Of a stretch of 64,000 nt of DNA, positions 10,890 through 22,649 are shown one piece after another (the stretch's first letter is position 1; every line of letters starts with the position of its first letter). The notes under the pieces are model-generated. The model saw only the letters and a list, made by a program, of their open reading frames with translations, had not been told where the DNA came from and searched no databases. Source of the stretch: Desmodesmus armatus (Eukaryota > Chlorophyta > Chlorophyceae > Sphaeropleales > Scenedesmaceae); NCBI GenBank assembly GCA_007449985.2, contig VIIQ02000643.1, forward strand, positions 86,001-150,000. The letters run 5' to 3'. The position numbers and the translations under genes were made by a program.

Positions 10890-13400
10890 CAAACACATCA
10901 ATTAGTGGGAGGGGCAAGATTCGCATCTGTGTTTCCCCTGCATTCAGTGTGCTTAAGGCCGGGACTCTGCAGAAAACCCTGAGTCAGGGTTTGTGTGAGA
11001 CGGCAACAAGACATGAATGTTGAATCTTGAATCTTGTCACCTCAGCGTCCCAACATATGTGCCAGCTGTGACCTGGCAGCCTGCAACAGCAGCATGAATG
11101 TTATTTGCATGGTGTCCAAGACAGTCAGCATGCACCCTGTCAGCGACATGTGTGCAGCTGCACCTGCATGGCATGACTGCCACCAGGCTTGCGTACTGAT
11201 GCAGGCTGAGAAGTTTAGGTGGGCCTGACTTAGGGATTGCAGCAGGTCACACTGCACTGCATATTTTATACAGTAAGGGTGACCCCAGTTGATGTTGTGT
11301 GCACAGAATTCTAGGTGATCTGCAAACATGTCATGCTGGCGCCACTGTCAGGGTAGCGTTTTTTTGAAACCGGTACACCGTGTTTCCTTGTGTCACGGGT
11401 GGAGTTGCTCCCCCCCGGGAGGCCCTGCTTTTCAAGGCAAGTGCTACTTGCTCCCCCCCCCCTTTCAGCACGTTTTCCCTGCAAACTGGCCGGATTTCAG
11501 TTGTTCCCCCCCCCCCCCTGAGCTGCCTCCAGACTGATTTTGCTCCTTGCTCACCCCCCCTCAAAGAAACAGGGTGTACCGCCAAGTACCTGGTACCGCT
11601 TTCAAAAAACGCCACCCTCACGTGTTCACCCTCAGTTGTTGCTGTGGTAAGATGACTGGGTGGTTGGCCACCAACCCATGCTGCCATGCACAAGAACTGT
11701 CAAAGCAGCTGAGCAGGATTTGCTGCTCACGACCTGACGACATTCACACTGTCGTGAATTGCATCAACCGACGTCAAAGAGCATGCAGCTACCGTGGCTG
11801 CTGTATATATGTTGAATACGCATGCAACTACTGCAGCCAAGCAACCTTAGCAGCCCACCAGCATGGGCCACGGCAGGCACCTGCCATCGACGGCGATGGG
11901 CTGCTGTCACCCGGCGTCAACGTGCCTGATCGCGAGCAAAAGGGTGTCAAACATCAGAAATTGTAAAAGAAGAAGTATTGTTGCCCGAAGGCGAGAGAGA
12001 TGTAGACCGTAGACCTGCTGCTCTGCTGTAGTAAACCACCGGACCCACGCTGCAAGCTGCAAAGTGCGAGAAAGCTGTCGAAAGTGCAAATGAATGCATA
12101 TGCATGGGGCCGCCACCCGTATGAAGTGCTTGACGCCGCAATGCTTCTGTCTCCACGTCCAAGACCATCCATCTATCTGGGCACAACCTCAGTATTACCT
12201 GCAACAGCACATGGTGAACTGTGCATCACTACAGCCCATCTGGCTTGACAGCCAAGCAACCTTAGCAGCTTGTGCCACGGCACCGGCGATCGGCGGAAGT
12301 CCACCTGTCCCCCGGCGCCAACCTGGCCTTTTCGCAGGCAAACTGGCATGTTATGCTGCTGGCTGTTATGCTGCTGGCTGTTATGCTGCGATGTTTACTG
12401 GTGTGCACCGTTGGCCCTGCCGAGGCCGGAAAAATAAAACCATGTTCTGTCCTATTGCACAAGACGTGAAAGTTAAATCTTGCAATCACAGTTCGTGGGA
12501 GGGGCAAGATTCGAATGTATGTTTTCCCTGCATTTGGACCCAGGTCCCAGGTGCAGTCGGCTTCCTGAAGCCATCACCTAGTGGGTCTAAGGCCAGGACT
12601 CCGCCTTCAGGGTTCAAACGGCAACAAGACATCAACGTTAAACCTTGTCACCTCTGCGACCCAACATCTGTGCCAGCCGTGATCTGGCAGCCGCAGCACG
12701 ACTGCCACCAACCTTGTGTGCTGATGCCATCCTAGTAGGCTGAGTAGTTTGGGTAGGCCTAAGAGACGAATTGCAGCGGGGCTCACTGCCCTGCATACAC
12801 TACTCAATAAGGGTGATCAGCTGCAGCACCCCAGTTGTTGCTTTGTGTACAGAGATGTCCAGGTCATCTGCGAACATATGGCGTGCACAAGGTCTAGCAG
12901 GTGGTCACCTTCAGTTGCTGCTGTGGTGTACAAGGATGACTAGATTATCTGCAAACATGCCATGCTGGCGTGCACAAGGACTGTCAACGCAGCTGAACAG
13001 GATTTGCTGCTGACGACCTTGACGGTCAGGTGACCCCGGTGTTCCGAGCTGCATCAACCGACGTCGACGTCCACAGTCTGCAGCTTCCGGTGCTGTCCGC
13101 TGACGTATGTTTATATGATTGATTTTACATCGCTACAGCTGAAGTTGGCTTAGCAGCCAAGCAACCTTAGCAGCATGCGCCATGGCACCGGCGATCGACG
13201 GATGTGCTGCTGTCGCACGGCGTCAATGTGGACTTTTCGCGACCAGTCGGGTATCAAACAGTAGCTTGCATTCTGATGTATTCAAATGTGTGCCCCACAG
13301 GCCCAGGCAAGGCAGGGATAGGCCGGGGGCTACAGGTCACGCTTTCAGAATAAAAAGCTAATTCTTTTCCTATTGCACAAGACGTAAAAGTTGAATCTTG
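10890..13400. repeat. Degenerate ~1.6-kb duplicated unit (two to three copies)
   Basis: Blocks recur in the same order: GGGAGGGGCAAGATTCG at about 10908 and 12498; GGCAACAAGACAT at about 11002 and 12620; a CAGGATTTGCTGCT block at about 11714 and 13000; GCCAAGCAACCTTAGCAGC at about 11836, 12252 and 13158. The copies have diverged by substitutions and indels. The GGG-ended MITE at 11351 sits in the left copy only. The 13310-13400 end also matches 48725-48830 in inverted orientation. Confidence 0.75.
11351..11617. mobile_element. GGG-ended MITE with 3-bp target duplication
   Basis: The left end GGGTAGCGTTTTTTTGAAAC is matched by the right end, which reads GGGTGGCGTTTTTTGAA on the complementary strand. 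Both sides are flanked by TCA, fitting a 3-bp target duplication. Inside are several C-tracts of 8-14 bases. A 3-bp duplication with GGG termini resembles Tourist/PIF-Harbinger-type MITEs, but no coding sequence exists to confirm the superfamily. Confidence 0.8.
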
Positions 13401-13483
13401 CAACGACAGCACTGCCTTTGTTTGAACCAAGAGCGACCCATTACATAACTCGTCTTATCCGCTGCGTTTTTCCGAAATCAGGG

Positions 13484-15490
13484 TGCGTACCACGCACGTG
13501 TGTCTCGAAGGGAGGGTATTGTGGTTGGGTATGGTTGCTGCCCCCCTGCAGAACTGCACAGCCAACAAGGGGTGGGCAGGGAGATCCCAATGGGGTGCGC
13601 TTCACGCACCCCCCTTCCCCCTGCTTTCACCATTCAACCTAGGTGACCCAGTGCAGCCGTGCTTTCAAACTGCTTAGCAGTACCACACAGCCCAGGGGGG
13701 TAGCAGGGGGACCCCAGTGGGGTGCGCTTTGCACACCCCCCTTCCCCCTGCTTTCACCACTCAACCTAGGTGACCCAGTGCAGCCGTGCTTTCAAACTGC
13801 TTAGCAGTACCGCACAGCCCAGGCGGGTAGCAGGGGGACCCCAGTGGGGTGCGCCTTGCGCACCCCCCTTCCACCTGCTTTCACCATCCAGCCTTGGTGA
13901 CCCAGTGCAGACATGCTTTCAAACTGCTTAGCAGTACTGCACAGCCCAGGGGGTAGCAGGGGGATCCCATGTTGCCTAATTTTGTTGGCCACGGGTGTCC
14001 ATTCAACACTGCAAGCAAGGTTGACAGGCCAGTTTGACAGGTTTTGGGAGGCTTTCCTTTTCCATCATGGGGAGTGGCATGCTACATGGGGAGCGGCCTG
14101 GTGCCCTGAGGTGACAGCACAGGCCGGGCACGTTTACCTATTGGGCTGAGATTCCACAGGAAGCTTGCAGCAGCAGTGTCAAGCTTCGCATGCTTGACAC
14201 GTGGCAATGTCACTGCTTTAATCAACGTCGTGGTTGAGCTTGTGCAGCACTCCCAATGTTATGTTGATGCATCGGATGCTGTTTTTTTCATGCTACAGGG
14301 CCCCCAAACACCGCGGCTTTTGGTTGACCGGGCTGTTTCGTCGTTACGGACGATGCCCAGGCCTTCCTGACCCCATCCGGCATTACGAGGTCGGCAACCA
14401 AACTTTGATTGATGCATTACAAAGGCCAAGGCTCACGTTTTCGATGTAACGTTATTCCTTGTGCCCTGACGACGGGTTTAGCAGGGGGAAATCAAGGTGC
14501 GGTAGCACGCACGTGTGTCTCGAAGGGAGGGTGTTGTGCTTGGGTGTGGTTGCTGCCACCACCTGCAGAACTGCACAGCCAACAAGGGGTGGGCAGGGGG
14601 ACCCCAGTGGGGTGCGCTTCACGCACCCCCCTTCCCCCTGCTTTCACCACTCAACGTAGGTGACCCAGTGCAGCCGTGCTTTCCAACTGCTTAGCAGTAC
14701 TGCACAGCCCAAGGGGGTAGCAGGGGGACGCCAGTGGGGTGCGCTTTGCGCACCCCCTTCCCCCTGCTTTCACCACTCAATTTAGGTGACCCAGTGCAGC
14801 AGTACGTTCAGTTGCTTAGCAGTACCGCACAGCTCAGGGGCGTAGCAGGGGGACCCCAGTGGGGCGCGCCTCGCGCACCCCCCTTCCCCCTAGGCCTGCT
14901 TTCACCACTCAACATTGGTGGCCAGTGCAGCCGTGCTTTCACACTCCTTAGCAGTACTGCAAAGCCCAGGGGGTTAGCAGGGGGATTCCAAGGGGACTAT
15001 TGTTGTTGGCCAAGGGTGTCCTGTTTTAACACTGCAAGCAATGCTGACAGGCCAGTTTGACGGGTTTTGGGGGCTGTCCTTTTCTACATGGGGAGCGGCC
15101 TGGTGCCATGAGGTGACAGCACAGGCCGTGCAGGTTTTTTGTTGGGTCGAGATTCCACAAGAAGCTTTCAGCAGCAGTGTCAAGCTTCGCATGCTTGACA
15201 CGTGGCACAATGTCACTGCTTTGGTCAAGGTCGGGGATGAGCTTGTGCAGCACTCCCAAAATTATGTTGATGCATCGGATGCTGTTTTTTCATGCCACAG
15301 GGCCCCCAAACACCGCGGCTTTTGGTTGACCGGGCTGTTTCGTCGTGACGGGTGACTCCCAGGCCTACGTGACCCATCCGGCATTACGAGGTTGGCCACC
15401 GAACTTTTCATGATTCATTACAACGGCCAAGGCTCACGTTTCTGCTATGTAACGTTATTCCTTGTGCCCCGACACGGGTTTAGCAGGGGG
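13484..15490. repeat. ~1-kb higher-order repeat with 127-bp satellite
   Basis: Two successive units of about 1,015 bases (13484-14497 and 14498-15490). Each begins with GCACGTGTGTCTCGAAGGGA, then three to four satellite monomers, then a non-satellite segment with GGCCAGTTTGAC and ATGTTGATGCATCGGATGC. Monomers start at GTGACCCAGTGCAGC positions 13643, 13770 and 13897, then 14660 and 14786, a period of about 127. The start of the window (1-240) is the tail of another unit, so the array flanks both copies of the sulfotransferase exon. Confidence 0.85.
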
Positions 15491-17040
15491 ACAGGCTCTC
15501 CGGAGAACGCTTCGCGTTTCTCCTTCGAGAACAGGCTCTCCGGGGAACGCTTCGCGTTACTCCTTCGAGAAAATGAAAACTGTGTTGAAAGGCGACGGAT
15601 GAAAATTATACACGGATGAGAGTTATGCGTGGTGCTGGTTGATTGATGACGGAGCGGGGTTATGTAAGGGCATCGTGCGGTGTTGATTTGGAACCTTGGT
15701 TGGATAACCTCTGCAGAATTGATTGGAGAGTTTGAATCGTGAATGGAGACCACTGGGAGTGGTGCTGACGGACTTGAGTTATATATGACGGATGCTGGGA
15801 TATATATACATCAGTGGTGGCGTATACATCAAATGCGCAAATAGGGACTTGCCAGCCACATGTCGTGCAATGTTTTATCAATCTGTTCAACACAATGGTT
15901 GTACTTGGCAGCCTCTGGAATCTTGCTAGTATGGTTCAGTCGGCATCTTCCCTGCAAACCCGCAGGATGTTCCAGTGGCGGCCACAGCCCACACCTTCTT
16001 CTTGTAGTGCCAGCTGCTAAGCATGGTGCGCAACCACACCACATCCAGACTTAACATCATATCGGCTGTCAGGTACACCTGCAGGTCTATCGCTGTGAGC
16101 TGCTCCAGCCGCCTCATGTCTGATGCGGGGAAGGCAAATGTATGGCGTGGAAAGGAGTGCCACACCTCATACTCTCGCTGGTGCTGCTTGTTCTTAAAAT
16201 GCACCATGACCAGGTGTGCTCCATGCTTGTCATGCTGCCCTGTCAACTCAAATTGAGGTTGCCCTGTAACAGCCCACACCCTGTGCTTGCCTAACACCCC
16301 AAGGAGCGTCGTCTGGCGCTCGTGCCATGTTGTGTTGACCAGCATCAGGGCAGCCTGCTGCTCAAGCTCAACTGCAGTCATATTGGCAGTCACGGCTGTT
16401 GTGGCACTGCTTGTCGCACTGCCACTACTCACAATGGACACGGTGTCCATTCTTTGCAGGCGATCTTTGCCTGTTTGGCTCTGGAATGACCCATGCATGT
16501 ACTCGACGGACTGAAGCTTACTGTTGTGCCGCACAGCATAGTCAGCGGCCTTGACTTGCATGCTGCCCTTTGCATGCTGGGCAGCCATGAAGCTATGGCC
16601 GTGCGGTCCAACACGCTCCTGAATGCTGCTGCTGCTGGTGCTGTGCTTTGCAGTGCGGGTCATGAGAACATGCTGCACGGCAGCTTTGGCACCCGTGCTG
16701 CTGTCCCCAACTGTAATCTGTCCCGTTTTAACCAAATCCTCAGACACCTCACGGACACGGGCTTGTGGCTGACTGCTAAAGTTTCGGGCAGGCCAACCCA
16801 GCAAAGTTGTGACAACCAGGTCAATGTCGGTAGTTCTGCCCAGAGTCATGACAATGTCAAAGCTGAGCAGTGAGTCTAGGGCACCATTCAGCTGCTGCTT
16901 GCTCATGTTGGATGCACTACGGCACAGGCTCTCACGGCCCAGTAGGGTGCGTGTGGCATAATTGCCCACCAGTGCTGGTGCAAGAGTCTCCCACCATGTG
17001 AGGTTCCAGGCCGGTGGCTGCCAACTGCTGATGTTGTGCT
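15244..17040. repeat. Direct duplicate (copy 2) of 1-1797
   Basis: Same sequence as 1-1797 at an offset of 15,243. Here the match ends in the middle of a continuous open exon that runs on to 17138, so this is the complete locus and the window-start copy is the derived fragment. Read identity looks total, which fits either a very recent duplication or an assembly duplicate. Confidence 0.95.
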
Positions 17041-18722
17041 TGGTGGACAGCTGCCTGATGTAGCGGTACTTGGCTTCCGCCATAATGCTGATGGCATGTG
17101 GCACAGGCTCGCGCATAATCACAGTGTTCAGAAATTCACTGCAAACCTGGCAGCCAGCAGGAGGACCAACAGCAGCAGCAGGTCAAAAGGGGTGCAGCAT
17201 GCTGTTTCTCGTGGGAACAAAGTCCCAATAATAAGGAAAGAGCGGCATTGGTCCTCCACATGGGCTGGCCACCATGGCAAGTGTGCCTGACACTACTCAC
17301 CCATGCATACTGGCGCTGGCCAAAATATAGGGCTATGTAATGCAATTATTGCCAAAGGTGCACTGCTGTGCAGCCCCAACTGCTGCATGTGCATGCCGTT
17401 TTCCTACAACTACATTTGTGATGAGCCAAAGACAAAGACCTCACACTCACATGTGCCATGCCTGCTTCTTTTGTCAGTGTTCGTTCATTGGCCAAGAAGG
17501 TGGTCCACGATCTTTTGGCGTCAGCTGCACGGGCCTGGCAGTCGTACTGCCTGCCGTTGGGAACATATGGGCATGCGTACATCAGCCACATGTCCATCCT
17601 GGGTTCTCTGCTGAACTGCTTCTTCAACGAAGAATTCTGGTAACTGTCAAGTGAAGCAGACTCTGTGTCAACAGTGCCAATTGCAGGATTCATCGTTATG
17701 CCCTGTGGTGACACATGGTGCCCTACCATCCACAGCGGGCCATCCAGCCTGCGTGAACCAGCACATTGGATCAGAGCACATGTGGACGGAGACAATGGGT
17801 GAGCTGGCTGTTGGCAGAGCGCGATGCCCTGAACCCCATCAAAGCTGTCAAATGAGCAGCATTCAGTTGTGCTGCATTTCCTGATGAGGTGACAGCAATC
17901 ATGCAAGCAACGCAATTTCGAGTGCCACTGGAAGCTTGCACTGTCACTGACGTCATGGTGATGGTGTATGGAAGAAGACTCACTTGTCATTGAGCACACA
18001 ATTTTTGTCCTGGCTCAGGTGTGGATTGCTACAACGGTTACTGGCTGCCAGTTGGCACATGGTAGTCCCACCACACTTACTGATGTGGTGCAGGCTGACT
18101 GTGCGGCCTTTGGCTCTGTCAACATGGCCCATGTACAGCCTGCACATACAACAACACTGCAACAGTTCAAGTTTAACCAACACCCACCGATGACGAGCCT
18201 TCCATGGCATGCCATTGCAAAAACCAAGGAAGGTCATGCCCCCACTGCAAGCACTTGCCTGAACATGGTTGAGAGGGCTGTGCTGGGCATGTGTGTTGTT
18301 TCCCAAACAAACTGTGTCGAACGCTGGAGCAGCCACACCGCTGCTATGTAGCTCCGCCTGACCACTGGATGATGGATGTCATCGCTTGCGTCGTGCATGA
18401 TCTGACTGACCGTATCGCTCAGCAACCCTAGCACTTCTGTTGCCTCAAAGTAATCTATACAATGGTCACAGTTCGTTCGCAAGACCAGCTGTAGGTGGTT
18501 TGAGTACAGACCCAAAAGCGGGATGTCGGCTTGCGTGGATCTGAACTGCAGCCATCGGCAGGAGGTGCGAATGTACTCCTGCAGCTGCCTGTCCTGGACG
18601 GGCCGCCCGGCAATGCTAGGCACATCGTCGAATCGCAAGCCATCAGCATAAACGAAAAAAAGGAAAATCAGAAACAAGGACTTGACGTACATTACTATCG
18701 TAGGACAGTCTGGCTCCAACAA
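15926..18722 (-). CDS. Putative carbohydrate sulfotransferase, multi-exon, Golgi type II
   Basis: This is a minus-strand gene model. The possible first exon (18380-18722) has a hydrophobic signal-anchor (VKSLFLIFLFFVYADG). Exon ~17986-18140 encodes VSLHHISKCGGTTMCQLA, resembling the 5'-phosphosulfate-binding loop (K-x-GGTT) of membrane sulfotransferases, and ends at a GTGAGT donor. One or more middle exons lie at 17.3-17.95 kb. The last exon, 15926-17138, has acceptor TTTGCAG and encodes EFLNTVIMREPVPHAIS, resembling the REP/3'-phosphate-binding region, then GNYATRTLLGRE and LLSFDIVMTLG. Such enzymes move sulfate from PAPS to glycans or proteins in the Golgi, and algal walls and matrices are heavily sulfated. 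Middle exon limits are uncertain, and the N-terminal exon is assigned by position and topology only. The last exon is duplicated at 683-1797. Confidence 0.55.
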
Positions 18723-18939
18723 TCAACGGTGCATGTGAAGAGGGAAGCACCACGGTTGGGAGAAAAAGCTGTGAGCGGTCGTAAAGCTATCTCAGTATGT
18801 GTCTATGTTGCCCGCCTTGTTATACAGAGGCATATGTAACTGAACCCTTGAACGCCGGTCGTATACCGCCACTAGCGCAATTCACATAGTGAGTATAAAC
18901 AGCCCTTGGACACCGCAGGGATGTTGCATGTGTCGTAGA

Positions 18940-18966
18940 GGTCCACCACAAACCTTGTGGTGGACC
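18940..18966. repeat. 12-bp-stem hairpin of GGTCCACCACAA
   Basis: A perfect palindrome: GGTCCACCACAA, loop ACC, TTGTGGTGGACC. The arm equals the outer part of the terminal repeat of the MITE at 42503-42776, so this looks like a back-to-back remnant whose interior has been lost. Confidence 0.6.
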
Positions 18967-19433
18967 CACGGCAGGTCTTCGTGCTCGGTCCCTTTTCGAA
19001 AACGTCGGCCCCGTGAGTCTCTACATGTCTCTCATGGGTCCGTTGCCCAGCCCAGCTGGGGTGGTCGTCAGATTTGTGTCCCAGTCAGACGGCCGATTGG
19101 CCTGCACCTCTGTGCACGTTTCACTGGCAGGTCAAGGGTTCAAAGGTGACAAGGTGGGGGGGGTGCTCACCGGCTGGCCACACATACAAGAACAGAGAGA
19201 CCCGACTGTGGCCAGCTTGAGGCAGGCCCTTACACCAATGATAGCCGCCTAAAATCCCTAAAGGAGGTGCCCTGACCAAAATAAGCATGGGGGTTGAACC
19301 CACACACCTCCTCAGTGTACTACGGCACGCAGCTGCACAAACCCGACCATCAGAAACCAGCCTGCCCTTCAAAGGGGTTTCAAACCACCTGAGCTGTCCA
19401 GCACCACACCGTCCCCAATCGTCCCGCCCACTC

Positions 19434-20010
19434 ACAGTCATTGCCTTCGCTTATCAGCTGTGCCACCTCACTCCAGGCCGACTGTGAGGCTGTCTCGTTT
19501 GGGGGCAGCTCACAGGGCTCCAGCTCCGTGATGCGCTGCGCCTGCGCCTGCGTTCCTGCATTTTGTAATTGACGTGCCACCGCCTCGTGTTCAATTGAGC
19601 AGGAAATGGTTTGTCCTGTTCCGGCAGCTGCATCCGCTAGATCCACCCACGGTACCTTGGCTCGCCGCTGCTCTGACATGTTGCCCCCAGCAGCCAGCGC
19701 CCAACTCTTGAGGCGGCGGGATCTGCTGCTGCTCGTCAGCAGCTGCAGCACGGGCGTTGCTTCACGCTGTTGCTGATGTAGCTGCCGCAGTGGACGGTCC
19801 ACCCTGCTGGTGCTGCCACTGGTCTTGTGGCTGTGGCCCAACTGCGTTTGCTGTTGTGGCCCGGGCCGCGGCTGTCGACCCTGCTGTTGCCTTCGCTGCC
19901 GCTGCTGCTGCTGTCCCTGCTGCTGCTGCTGCTGTTGCTGTTGGTGCGGCCCACACGGCGGCTGTACGGAAGCTGTCGCTCCCGTCTTGGCCCATGCCAG
20001 TCGAGGACTG
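19434..20010 (-). CDS. Q-rich exon of an unknown protein
   Basis: The minus strand has a continuous frame that begins in poly-Gln, passes through SRVDRPLRQLHQQQREATP and SSSRSRRLKSWALAAGG, and continues as KVPWVDLADAAAGTGQT and QLISEGND. A GTGAGTGG donor follows directly, which makes this look like an internal coding exon. No domain is recognised. Gln-rich, basic and Ser-rich composition is common in chlorophyte regulatory proteins, but function is unknown. The other two minus frames over the CAG tract (poly-Ser and poly-Ala) are shadows. Upstream exons may be disrupted by the duplication at 20074. Confidence 0.35.
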
Positions 20011-20073
20011 GTAACCGCAGCTGCCCCCGTAGGTTCTTAGCCACCGCTGCTGCATTACTTTGAGCAACAGGAC

Positions 20074-20900
20074 CGCTACGTCACTTTGAGCATGTGTGTG
20101 ACAAAATGTGCTGGCCTGCCAATGAAACGCTATGAGCACAACATGAGTTTCAGCATACCGCAACTCCAACAACCACCAATGCCAGCAGAGTAGCATGCGT
20201 CTATCTGGTGTGAGCTACACCAGTGGTGAATCAAACCAACAAGCAAAACACCGCCATCAGCAGACTCAGCCTTCAGGATCCTAATATAACGCGACAGGCA
20301 CAAAGCTGCAAGGACAATAGCATGTGGTTTGACAACTTGTAGCATGTGTGTGATGACAACAACAGCAGAGGCTGTGCTTGACTGCCAATGAAACACTACG
20401 GTACTGATGGCAAGTGCTAAAAAGTCCCCATTGTGTTCACTCGAGCCTAGGAAGGGGGGGCAGCAGCAGCACCACCACCACAGCAAGTGCAGAGCAGCAT
20501 GCCGCATGGCTCCCCCCTTCCCAGAGAAAATTTGGCAGGGATTGATCCAGCACTGACGCCACCTGGGTGTTAGCTGCTCTATAGGCGTGTGCCACGTCGG
20601 CCATCACTCGCTTTGCCAAACTTTGAAATCTGGGAGCAGCATCAGTACACAGCGGCATATTGGTTCAGTGCACAAGCTGCCCTGAGCACAGTTGGTCAAT
20701 TTGACTCAAGCTGCCAGTTTACTGCCCATGTCAATTACGTGACGCACTACATGGCTGGCCGGCCCTGCATTGTCTGTGCAGTGCCGGCGCAGATAGACTT
20801 GGCAAGACTACTAGCAGTCTTGGTGGGTGCCGCTGCGGGTGCTTTCCACCACTGGCCCACTGTAATACACCTGCCTCTGTGTCGATACTGGCGCAGGCAT
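20074..20900. repeat. Direct duplication, copy A (0.83 kb)
   Basis: Matches 21768-22592 with a few substitutions and one or two single-base indels. It starts at GCTACGTCACTTTGAGCATG and ends at CTGGCGCAGGCAT. It includes a GGGGGGG/CAGCAGCAGCACC stretch and the GACGCCACCTGGG block of the dispersed family at 9.8 kb. The short frames inside are conserved only because the copies are young. Confidence 0.9.
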
Positions 20901-20984
20901 GGAGGATGTGGATGAGGCCATGTTGCCACTTCAATGCATGACTCAATTTTTGGCGTCACTCCCCCCCACCCCCCCCCCCCTTCT

Positions 20985-21003
20985 TAGGTTTGCGGTGGAC
21001 CCC
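20985..21003. repeat. Solo terminal repeat, GGTTTGCGGTGGACC
   Basis: One-mismatch version of the inner-to-outer terminal repeat of the 42503-42776 MITE, preceded by a C run as in that element. The other end is not evident. Confidence 0.4.
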
Positions 21004-21767
21004 CTTAGTTAGCGACGTTCACAACGTTACTCTGTCACGACAAAAGCTTTTATATTTATTGTTTATAGTTGAACGTTGTGCAAACATGCTCTTGGGGCCT
21101 GCCAGGCCAGCTGAGTGGGGTGGGGGTGGGGTGAGGGTGGGGGGTGCCTTCAGTTTGTGGTACCCCAGGCTTTGTCAAAAGGAGAAAAATGCACTCTGTG
21201 TCTGTCATGTAAGGCATTTTTGCTGTGGAAGATGAACACAACCGCTGAATGATCACGATACTGGGCATCACTCATGCCATCAGTGATGCCCATGGTAGAT
21301 TCAATAACATGATGAAAGTGCTGGATTGGCAGGTGGGGAGTGAGAATGAATTCAAGTGAAGGAAGCAATGCTTTGTTGCTGTATTCCAGTTGCAACCATC
21401 CTTCCCTTCCACCAGAAACTGACCATGAAGCAGTGAAACAACCACACAACCCCACACAACCACAACCACACACATAGGGCCCACCAGGCCCATTGCCAGC
21501 AACATCAGGGTAGCATGTGTGCATCAGGTGCCAGCAACTTCATGGGTGCACCGGGGCTCCGTCAACAGCAGACTGAAGGCTCCAAACACGTCGGCAGCCC
21601 AAACAACTTGTTTGATGATCAAACATGGACAAAGCTGGCAGCAGAACAGCATGTGGGTATCAGGTGTGAGCCACACCAATGGTGCATCAGAACTAACAAG
21701 CAAACTCCGCCAACAGCAGAGAGAAGATTCTGAACCTCTCAGCAGCCCGAATGGTTGAAAGCTGCAA
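21004..21767. other. Spacer between the two 0.83-kb copies
   Basis: No gene recognised. The 21655-21740 part is a diverged version of the sequence that starts each copy (GGTGTGAGCCACACCA...AACAAGCAAA), indicating older rounds of duplication. Confidence 0.45.
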
Positions 21768-22592
21768 GCTACGTCACTTTGAGCATGTGTGTGACAAAAT
21801 GTGCTGGCCTGCCAATGAAACGCTATGAGCACAACTTGAGTTTCAGCATACCGCAACTCCAACAACCACCAATGCCAGCAGAGTAGCATGCGTCTATCTG
21901 GTGTGAGCTACACTAGTGGTGAATCAAACCAACAAGCAAAACACCGCCATCAGCAGACTCAGCCTTCAGGATCCTAATATAACGCAACAGGCACAAAGCT
22001 GCAAGGACAATAGCATGTGGTTTGACAACTTGTAGCATGTGTGTGATGACAACAACAGCAGAGGCTGTGCTTGACTGCCAATGAAACACTACGGTACTGA
22101 TGGCAAGTGCTAAAAAGTCCCCATTGTGTTCACTCGAGCCTAGGAAGGGGGGCAGCAGCAGCACCACCACCACAGCAAGTGCAGAGCAGCATGCCGCATG
22201 GCTCCCCCCTTCCCAGAGAAAATTTGGCAGGGATTGATCCAGCACTGACGCCACCTGGGTGTTAGCTGCTCTATAGGCGTGTGCCACGTCGGCCATCACT
22301 CGCTTTGCCAAACTTTGAAATCTGGGAGCAGCATCAGTATACAGCGGCATATTGGTTCAGTGCACAAGCTGCCCTGAGCACAGTTGGTCAATTTGACTCA
22401 AGCTGCCAGTTTACTGCCCATGTCAATTACGTGACGCACTACATGGCTGGCCGGCCCTGCATTGTCTGTGCAGTGCCGGCGCAGATAGACTTGGCAAGAC
22501 TACTAGCAGTCTTGGTGGGTGCCGCTGCGGATGCTTTCCACCACTGGCCCACTGTAATACGCCTGCCTCTGTGTCGATACTGGCGCAGGCAT
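21768..22592. repeat. Direct duplication, copy B (0.83 kb)
   Basis: Second copy of 20074-20900. Its right edge lies about 60 bases from the stop codon of the kinase-like gene, so the duplicated sequence abuts the 3' end of that gene. Confidence 0.9.
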
Positions 22593-22649
22593 CGCCGCTC
22601 ACACAGTACAGCACCCAAAGACATCAGATGTAGTATACAGAAGGAACAG

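Noticed and set aside
13484..15000. Regularly spaced repeats considered as a CRISPR array
   Set aside because: The ~127-bp monomers are continuous tandem repeats with no unique spacers, in a eukaryotic intron-bearing context.
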